NCBI RefSeq assembly: GCF_045679555.1
Contig: NC_092092.1
Coordinates: 12,338,690 to 12,402,689 of the forward strand
DNA length: 64,000 nt
Source of the DNA: Salvelinus alpinus
Taxonomy: Eukaryota; Chordata; Actinopteri; Salmoniformes; Salmonidae
Direction: 5' to 3'
The notes beneath the pieces were generated by a model, which did not search any database, had not been told where the DNA came from, and saw only the letters and a program-made list of their open reading frames with translations. The position numbers were made by a program, and so were the translations under genes. Shown here piece by piece: positions 57,549-64,000 of this stretch; positions within the stretch are counted from its first letter, which is position 1; every line of letters begins with the position of its first letter.

Positions 57549-60096
57549 AGTCACTGGCAGTGGTTGGCATGAGACACTTCCTTGCGTGCTGAGCCTATGC
57601 AGACACCATCCTTGCCATGCAATCGACCCAGATGCCAAGCTCATTTGTGAACTGGCAGGACTGGGGAGCTGTACACCTCAATAGGTTCAACAACAGTAAT
57701 TCCGTTTTCTTTCTCTATCATGGAAATGATCAGGGAAAACAAACAGTGATGGAAAATGAAACCATTTCATGCATGGCCTGGGTAATGCGCTCAGCTGAAA
57801 ACTCAACTGGTGTTGCTTATTAACTTGTGTGAGTGAATCCTTCCCTGGTAATACCCCCTACATCTGCTCCAAATAATCTCTCTCTGCATGCCAAAATGGT
57901 GGAGAACATTCATATGCGCATTTGAGTACAATAAGGGTGAACTGCAGTGTTACTATGGTATATACTGTACAGCATTTTAACATAATCATGCAGAATATAA
58001 CATGGGTTTACTTATTTTACTGTCAATGGTTAGTCTTGGACTGAAAGACTTGCAAGTGTCTTTGATTCCTTCCCAAATCCCCAGGTTGACTCTGCCAAGC
58101 CAAGTGCATTATGTCATGTTTGTGTTTGTGTGGGGAAAATAAGCCAGTGCCAATGCGCTACAAACAGATGGTGTCATTGTATATCACTGTCAAATGTTTT
58201 GATTCTGTCAGCTTGGATTAATAGAATTCCTCCTCAATCATAAAGTACACTCCTCCTTTGCTCTCCTGTGCTGTTAACTCCTTTCCACTACCAATGGGGG
58301 ATAATGATCCATTTGAACATTACACACACTCAGAAAAGTCAATAATTATTAGATTCATTTGAGGGACGTTAAAGGAATTAACATGCCATATCTGACCTGG
58401 TGACTCATTGCATTGCACCACGGTACAATTATTCAACATTGGTCAATTTATAGGCGCATTCAATAATTTTCTACATAAAATCAATTGTGATCTGAGAAGC
58501 CTTGAAGCACCTCGGCCTCTGACAATTGCATACATCACATTTAACCGAACAATGACTAATGCTATTGTCTTTGGGAATCCAGCTCTGGTAATGACTCATT
58601 GGTAATCTGTATGTGAGACGACTCTGAACAATGGCACACACTTTAAGAAATGTACACCAACATTCATAGCAGGCTGGGGGATTTGAGCCCTTGGCTTGTG
58701 TCAAGCTGGCAACACGCTTGTTATGAAAATGGATCTGAGAGTGGCTTTTGGCAAAGGCTACACGAATGGCACTGGCAGACGTCTTTCAGCCCAGCAACAC
58801 AAATCACTCCTTAGTCATAACGGCAAATAAACAGCCCCCATGCAAATCTGGTCTGGGGCACTCCTAACAGGCTGCACCTGCTGAGAGCCAAGTGGCTCAG
58901 GCTCAGGGAGAAGATGGCTTTCAAAGTCAAGGGCAAAGAGGAGGCCAGCTGTTCACAAAGACAATTTCAAGCTTTGCTGTCACAGAACATAACATTAGGC
59001 AAGCATGTCTTGTTGCCTGTGGACCAGACTTGGTATTCATGATTTACCCATTTTATACCCCAAAATTGACAAGACAAATTGATCAAGACAAATTGATCAA
59101 GATAAAATTGCAGACAGAGGGTATGATGAAAGAATTAAACTAAATGTTTGTTTGATTACAATCTACAAATGCCCCCCCCCCCCAACCCCACACACATACA
59201 AACACAATTCATCATGAAAAAAAAATATTATTTAAGGCGTTATTCAAAAGCCTTTAAAAATGGCCCAATTGTCCTTCAGCAGTTGTCCTTCAGCAAATCG
59301 TTTGATGTTACAAGAGTGTGAAAAGATAGGAAGTAAATCCCTCTCTACAGGCTAGATGTAACGGTTTCAAAAGCTTTTCAAAATCAACAAAGAACTCACA
59401 ACAGATGAATCAGTAGCCTTTTACTGAAACCTGAATATGCATTTGATTGTATGTAGGTTATGTTTTCCACTCTTATATGTACCTATTCAACCCCTAATTG
59501 CTGGGAGACACAACTGCTGTGACATACACAGCCTTTTATTTGTGTTATAAAGATATTTTGTAGCCAACATACTTTTCGGGTTTTGGATTGCAGCACAAAT
59601 ATAAGTTATGGTTCAGAGCAGAAAGCTAGAAGCACTGGCTTTCTCTCCGAATGGCTGATAGGGTTCATTAACAAAAGGCTGTGCCCATTCTTTGGCAACC
59701 CAACCCCTATAGTTTGTCGAAAGGTTTCTTTGTAACAGGTATTGAGGACAAAATGTATTAATTTTACAGCAGGCGTGCAGGAAAGCTTCCAGATACTTAC
59801 CATGCTCATTTGCACAAGGCTAATTTCTGGTTGTGCCCAGCACTTCAGATAGGCGGAGGCACTCTGCGGTCCCCAGGGAAGAGTTTACTGTGTGTTCCAT
59901 ACTGAGAGTTTTGAGAACAGGAAAGGAAACAGATGTGTAAATGGTATGGAAATATTAAAGGAAATAGAGAGAGGAAGAAGGGACATACCTAAGGAAATGT
60001 GGGAGACAAAGTGCTCAAGGCTATTGTAAATGCAGCGATCTGAGATCTACTACTTCAAGTGCTACTTCAGAATAGTGTTCATGTATCCCCTTGTGG
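57549..60096. other. Long non-coding stretch, no gene seen
   Basis: No exon or repeat termini were recognised. 58340-58620 is balanced, low-repeat DNA and a candidate conserved non-coding element (inference). A 14-base C run lies near 59171. Confidence 0.45.
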
Positions 60097-60418
60097 TGAA
60101 TGAGCAAATGAGCAATGGTGAATTCCCTCATGGTGAATGAGAAAATGTGCGATGGTGAATTCCCTTATGGTGAATGAGCAAATGTGCAATGGTGAATTCC
60201 CTTATGGTGAATGAGCAAATGTGCAATGGTGAATTCCCTTATGGTGAATGAACAAATGTGCAATGGTGAATTCCCTTATGGTGAATGAGCAAATGTGCAA
60301 TGGTGAATGAGCAAATGTGCAATGGTGAATTCCCTTATGGTGAATGAGCAAATGTGCAATGGTGAATGAGCAAATGTGCAATGGTGAATTCCCTTATGGT
60401 GCATGAGCAAATGAGCAT
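60097..60418. repeat. 37-bp minisatellite, about 8 units
   Basis: TGGTGAATGAGCAAATGTGC plus AATGGTGAATTCCCTTA repeats, with starts at 60131, 60168 and 60205 (spacing 37). Two units include an extra copy of the first half. It spans about 320 bases with few substitutions. Confidence 0.92.
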
Positions 60419-61875
60419 TTCCCCGAATCCCTTGAACTAACATTAATTGACTTATGAATGTAGTCAACCAAAGGCATAATTTATGGATGACAGTGGCAGC
60501 CTCCTCTTCCTTGGGAGCTGCTGCAGCTCCTCATCAGCTGATTGGGCTGTTTTTATCCTGCCGTGTTAAAACACTCATGAATTCAATTACAGGATCAGTA
60601 AGACACTTCTCTGGAACCGTGCTGTTCAACTAGAATCCTTTTAACACTCGATGAGGTGTGATATTTTCTATAAACAACGGTTTGATCTCTTGCATTTTTT
60701 TTTTTACTGGAACCTGAGATTAATCACAACTGTCTTTTATGAATTTGGCATCATACTGAAAATAATAAAGGATCTTAACTTATAGCCCAGATACATTAAG
60801 ACATTTATAGCACAGTTTAGTGTTTCTTTATGGACTGTTTAAATTAAGAGAGCGTGTTTTCTGAGCCATGTTTTCACACAACTGTGTTATCTTGGCCAAA
60901 AAAAAGGCAATTATCCTCAAGGTTTTAGTAATCCAGTTCTGTGTGTAGCTACTTCATTGACTAACATGGCACTCGACAGAGAAGACAAATTAGATGCTCA
61001 GGAAATGGTTTTCGAAGTGTGGCTGTGACAAGGCTTTACTAGAAGCGTGACTGCAAGATGAAAATGTTTCCACCTGTGTGACCCTGATTAGAGCAGACTG
61101 TCAGTTTTATTTAGCAGACCCAAAGCCCTGTGTATAGTACTGTATGTCAAACCTATCTGGTCAAAAATATATGTCCTATCCCTCTCTTGGCTCAATCCAC
61201 TCCCAGCTTACAGGGAGCGTAGACGTTGTATTCAGCCCAACTCAGGGTTAAATGTCGTCATTACTAGAGTCTGTTGTCTATTAAATATTTTGTTAAAATG
61301 GACTGACATTTCAATGAACATCCATTTGTGATAATAAATAGCAAGACTAGAGACCAAGGGTTAACTAAGCAAAATGGTAAAATGCATTTTATTGCATTTC
61401 ATTTATTCCATAATAATGAGAACTGATGTACAAGGATTTAAGGTAATCTAATCACTTTATAGGTAATGCTCTATAAAGACACAAGTGCGCTACGTTGCCT
61501 TGCCCTCTACATCAAGCACATGCCCGAAGCTACTGCAACATACTTTAACAAAGTCTACGCAAGAGTAAATTATTCATGATCCTTCGCACCTGCAGTAATA
61601 CGCATTTAAACCAGATAGATGGTAATAATCAGCTCTGCAGATGAGGTTTGGTATTAAATGAATGGCAAGTACAGTACTTTTGCAATCAATACATAGAGAA
61701 TAGTTTGCAGGAGGTTTATCTAATATCTAATTCAGAAATTAATGAAAAATCTATTTAGTGGCTAGTCTTTATCAAGATCAGTCTGCCCACTACGCCACCG
61801 CTGCTTCAGAAAGACATAAATGACAGGAAGCATCTGAGCTGGCCAGTGGCCACTATCACTGCATCTCGTTATATC
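60419..61875. other. Non-coding stretch, no gene seen
   Basis: No exon or family signal over about 1.5 kb. Confidence 0.5.
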
Positions 61876-61933
61876 TACAGGTAATGGCCAAAATAACGGA
61901 AACACTAACACCTCAGTAAATGAGGATACAAAG

Positions 61934-62415
61934 GGATAGATTCTGTCAGATCTGCACTAGCCGACACCCGCATAACGGTTGTTTTGGTGGTATCGGAGGT
62001 GGAACTGCATAAAAGCAGTCAAATCCACAAGCGGCACCCAGTATTATACCTAAAGCAGACATTGCCATTGGCTGCACAGAGTCTAATTAAAATAAATCTA
62101 ATACAGCCTTTTTTACAAGTTTGAACACTGAGCTGTAGGCTAGCCTAATCTACACCTCAATTAGGCTGATAGAAATCCTCATTATTTCGTTGAATGATTT
62201 TACATTTGAGTGTCATTATTTCTATATAGCCTACACTTTCTCATTCTGAATTTCTAACGCGAGTGGGATGGGTGTGGCTTCGTGACAATGACCACACGAG
62301 CAGCAGCTCACCGATTTGACATTTCTAACGCAGTTACACCTCCGACACTGCCAAAACACCAGCTATGTGGGTGTCGGCTATAGCGGGTTAATGCCTGAGC
62401 TGATTGGATCTAGGC
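61934..62415. mobile_element. Foldback MITE inside the Tc1-like element
   Basis: The left arm contains CTAGCCGACACCCGCATAAC and TATCGGAGGTGGAACTGC. The right arm contains GTTACACCTCCGACACTGCC and GTGGGTGTCGGCTATAGCGG, the inverted counterpart. CAAAG flanks it (61929-61933 and 62416-62420), consistent with the ATACAAAGTATATTGAAA order seen in the sister Tc1 at about 17140. Confidence 0.75.
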
Positions 62416-62538
62416 CAAAGTATATGGAAAGCAGGTGCTTCCACAAAGGTATGGTTCATGAGTTAATAAAGCAATTAACATCCCATCATGTTTAGGGTCA
62501 TGAATAAAACTACTGGGCAGGCCATTATTTTGGCTATC

Positions 62539-62862
62539 ATGGCTATGCCCCAATAGGATGACGATGCCCCCATCCACAGGGCACGAGTGGTCACTGAATG
62601 GTTTGATGAGCATGAAAACGATGTAAACTATATTCCATGGCCGTCTCAGTCACCAGATCTCAACCCAATTGAACACTTATGGGAGATTCTGGAGCAACAC
62701 CTGAGACAGGGTTTTCCACCACCATCAACAAAACACCAAATGATGGAATTTCTCATGGAAGAATGGTGTTGAGTCCCTTCAATAGAGTTCCAGACACTTG
62801 TAGAACCTATGCCAATGTGCATTGAAGCTGTTCTGGCGCATGGTGGCTCAACACCTTATTAA
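62539..62862 (+). pseudogene. Tc1-like transposase C-terminal pseudogene
   Basis: Starting at the ATG (62539), MPQ is followed by a stop, then DDDAPIHRARVVTEWFDEHE, VNYIPWPSQSPDLNPIEHLW (NPIE, third catalytic residue), FPPPSTKHQMMEFLMEEWC, a stop, and PSIEFQTLVEPM to the natural end GGSTPY. The start joins directly to the late catalytic domain, so most of the N-terminal and early catalytic region is deleted. Confidence 0.85.
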
Positions 62863-62908
62863 GACACTTTATGTAAAGGTGTTTCCTTTCTTTTGTCAGT
62901 TACCTGTA

Positions 62909-63551
62909 CATTGTAAAAAAGATCCCAGCTCAGCCCTTAAGGCATTTAAGATTAACACATTTATACGTCATGTTCCTTGTATGACCTCAGGTAAGACATA
63001 TAATGGGATCCTACTCCAGAAAGGTATGGGAAGTGTTATGGGTGTATTATGTGAGTCACCAGATGTTAATAAATCCACTGGCATGCTCTAAACTGCAGGG
63101 GATTTAAGCCAAGCCAGCTGTCCCTCAATACCGTGAAACCCCCCGAAAAAAAGTAGAGGTTAACAGCATGGAATTAATTCGGATGGAATGTCAATCTCAA
63201 TAATTACCTTGCGTTCACATAGATAAACACCATTCTGTTTTTTTATCTCTTTGTTTAAGGGAGATTTGATGATAGTGATGCCAATCATGAGGAAATGAAT
63301 GGTGAACAGAGAGCAGTTTAGCTGCATATTAATGCAATGGTTTTAGGGCAGAGAATAACTCTATCCCAGCTCTTTAAGGGTAGAGATGCCTACATCTCTA
63401 TTGTTTATGTTTGTGGTCTAATCTAGATTGAGGGTAGCCTCGTATTTACCAGACTAATTACCGATGGGACCCTGTTTTAAAATAGGCAACCAGTTAGGCT
63501 ACCATAAAAAAAGTTACCTAAAAAAATCTTCCACAATTACTATGCTTAGTT
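62909..63551. other. Non-coding stretch, no gene seen
   Basis: No signal was recognised between the Tc1-like element and the last hAT-like element. Confidence 0.5.
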
Positions 63552-64000
63552 CAGTGTTCTCAAACTAAGGGATTTTCAAACCTTTCTTGACCAGGGAACC
63601 CCGCCCAGACAAACCGGAGACCCAGGGATCCCCAATCATTATGTTAGGAAAAAACAATATTATCATAAGGTGAATGATAATGGCAAGTAGAAGTAAACAA
63701 CATTTTAAAATGAAGATATTTGGTAGACAGTTAGTTGGAAGAGGAAGTATGAACGAAATAGTTTATTACAGTAGCTCAAAATGTATCTTGGCGGTGTAGA
63801 GAACATTTTGCAGTTTTGAAGCTAATTTCCAGCAATTCTACAGTTTGACATGGAACAGAGAACATTTTGCAGTTTTAAAGCTAATTTCCTGCAATTCTAT
63901 GCTCGTGAAACTAAATAACTTCCTTCATACTGGAGGACGCAGAGACATAAACATGGTATCCACGATGGCATTCTGATGCAGCTAGGGATATTCATGAAAT
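63552..64000. mobile_element. hAT-like element, cut by the window edge
   Basis: It begins CAGTGTTCTCAAACTAAGG with GGAACCCCGCCC and GGGATCCCCAATC following, like the 5' end of a common salmonid hAT repeat. Two tandem units of about 59 bp starting GAGAACATTTTGCAGTTTT occur at 63799 and 63858. The right end lies outside the window. Confidence 0.6.
63799..63900. repeat. Two-copy 59-bp tandem repeat
   Basis: GAGAACATTTTGCAGTTTT at 63799 and 63858, each followed by AAGCTAATTTCC and GCAATTCTA. Confidence 0.88.

Larger units (their letters stand above)
61878..62906 (+). mobile_element. Tc1-like element with inserted foldback MITE
   Basis: The left end CAGGTAATGGCCAAAATAAC (TA at 61876-61877) pairs imperfectly with the right end, whose complement is CAGGTAACTGACAAAAGAAA (TA at 62907-62908). 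It is the same family as 17096-18714. A 482-bp foldback sits in the 5' part, and the middle of the transposase gene is deleted. Confidence 0.85.

Overview
This window looks like salmonid fish (teleost) nuclear DNA. I found no cellular protein-coding exon, rRNA gene or convincing functional tRNA gene. The assignment rests on the mix of repeats: several Tc1-like transposon families with TA target duplications, tRNA-derived SINEs, L2-type LINEs with TTTGA-type tails, hAT-like non-autonomous elements with 8-bp duplications, and LTRs flanked by 5-bp duplications. Family names come from my memory of salmonid repeats; termini, duplications and coding remnants were read directly. The genus cannot be decided.

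Layout. 1-17 kb is mostly unmarked non-coding DNA with scattered elements: a Tc1-like element whose left part is replaced by a SINE (2234-3496), a small MITE (4843-5002), a hAT-like MITE (7203-7711), two SINEs, a 29-bp-arm palindrome (9730-9805) and a decayed Tc1-like element (11055-12490). 17-23 kb holds two nests: Tc1 > LINE 3' end > Tc1 (17096-18714), and foldback > Tc1 > LINE (20125-22812). 24.5-27.8 kb is simple-sequence DNA: a 2.2-kb nearly G-free trinucleotide tract and an uninterrupted (GT)72. 28.5-40.2 kb is the densest repeat zone: telomere-like repeats split by a retrotransposon end, an LTR fragment, a decayed plus-strand LINE, a Tc1-like element with all three catalytic acidic residues but a broken frame, an orphan Tc1 end, a minus-strand LINE holding two solo LTRs in opposite orientations, a LINE 3' part filled by a 27-bp minisatellite, and a third solo LTR. 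40-56 kb has a 30-copy 33-bp minisatellite, a mariner-like MITE, a 2.2-kb hAT-like element carrying a SINE, a V-SINE, two more hAT-like elements and a 20-22-bp minisatellite. 56-64 kb holds a miniature two-LTR element, a 37-bp minisatellite, a Tc1-like element with an inserted foldback MITE, and the start of another hAT-like element at the window edge.

No genes work together here. All recognisable coding sequence is transposase or reverse transcriptase/endonuclease debris, nearly all with stops, frameshifts or deletions. The window's value is its insertion history: several insertions can be ordered because host element, insert and target duplication are all readable. I see no new functional system. 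The best candidates for follow-up are the miniature LTR element at 56666-57543, a stem conserved inside three LTRs, and two Tc1 copies that share the same internal stop.
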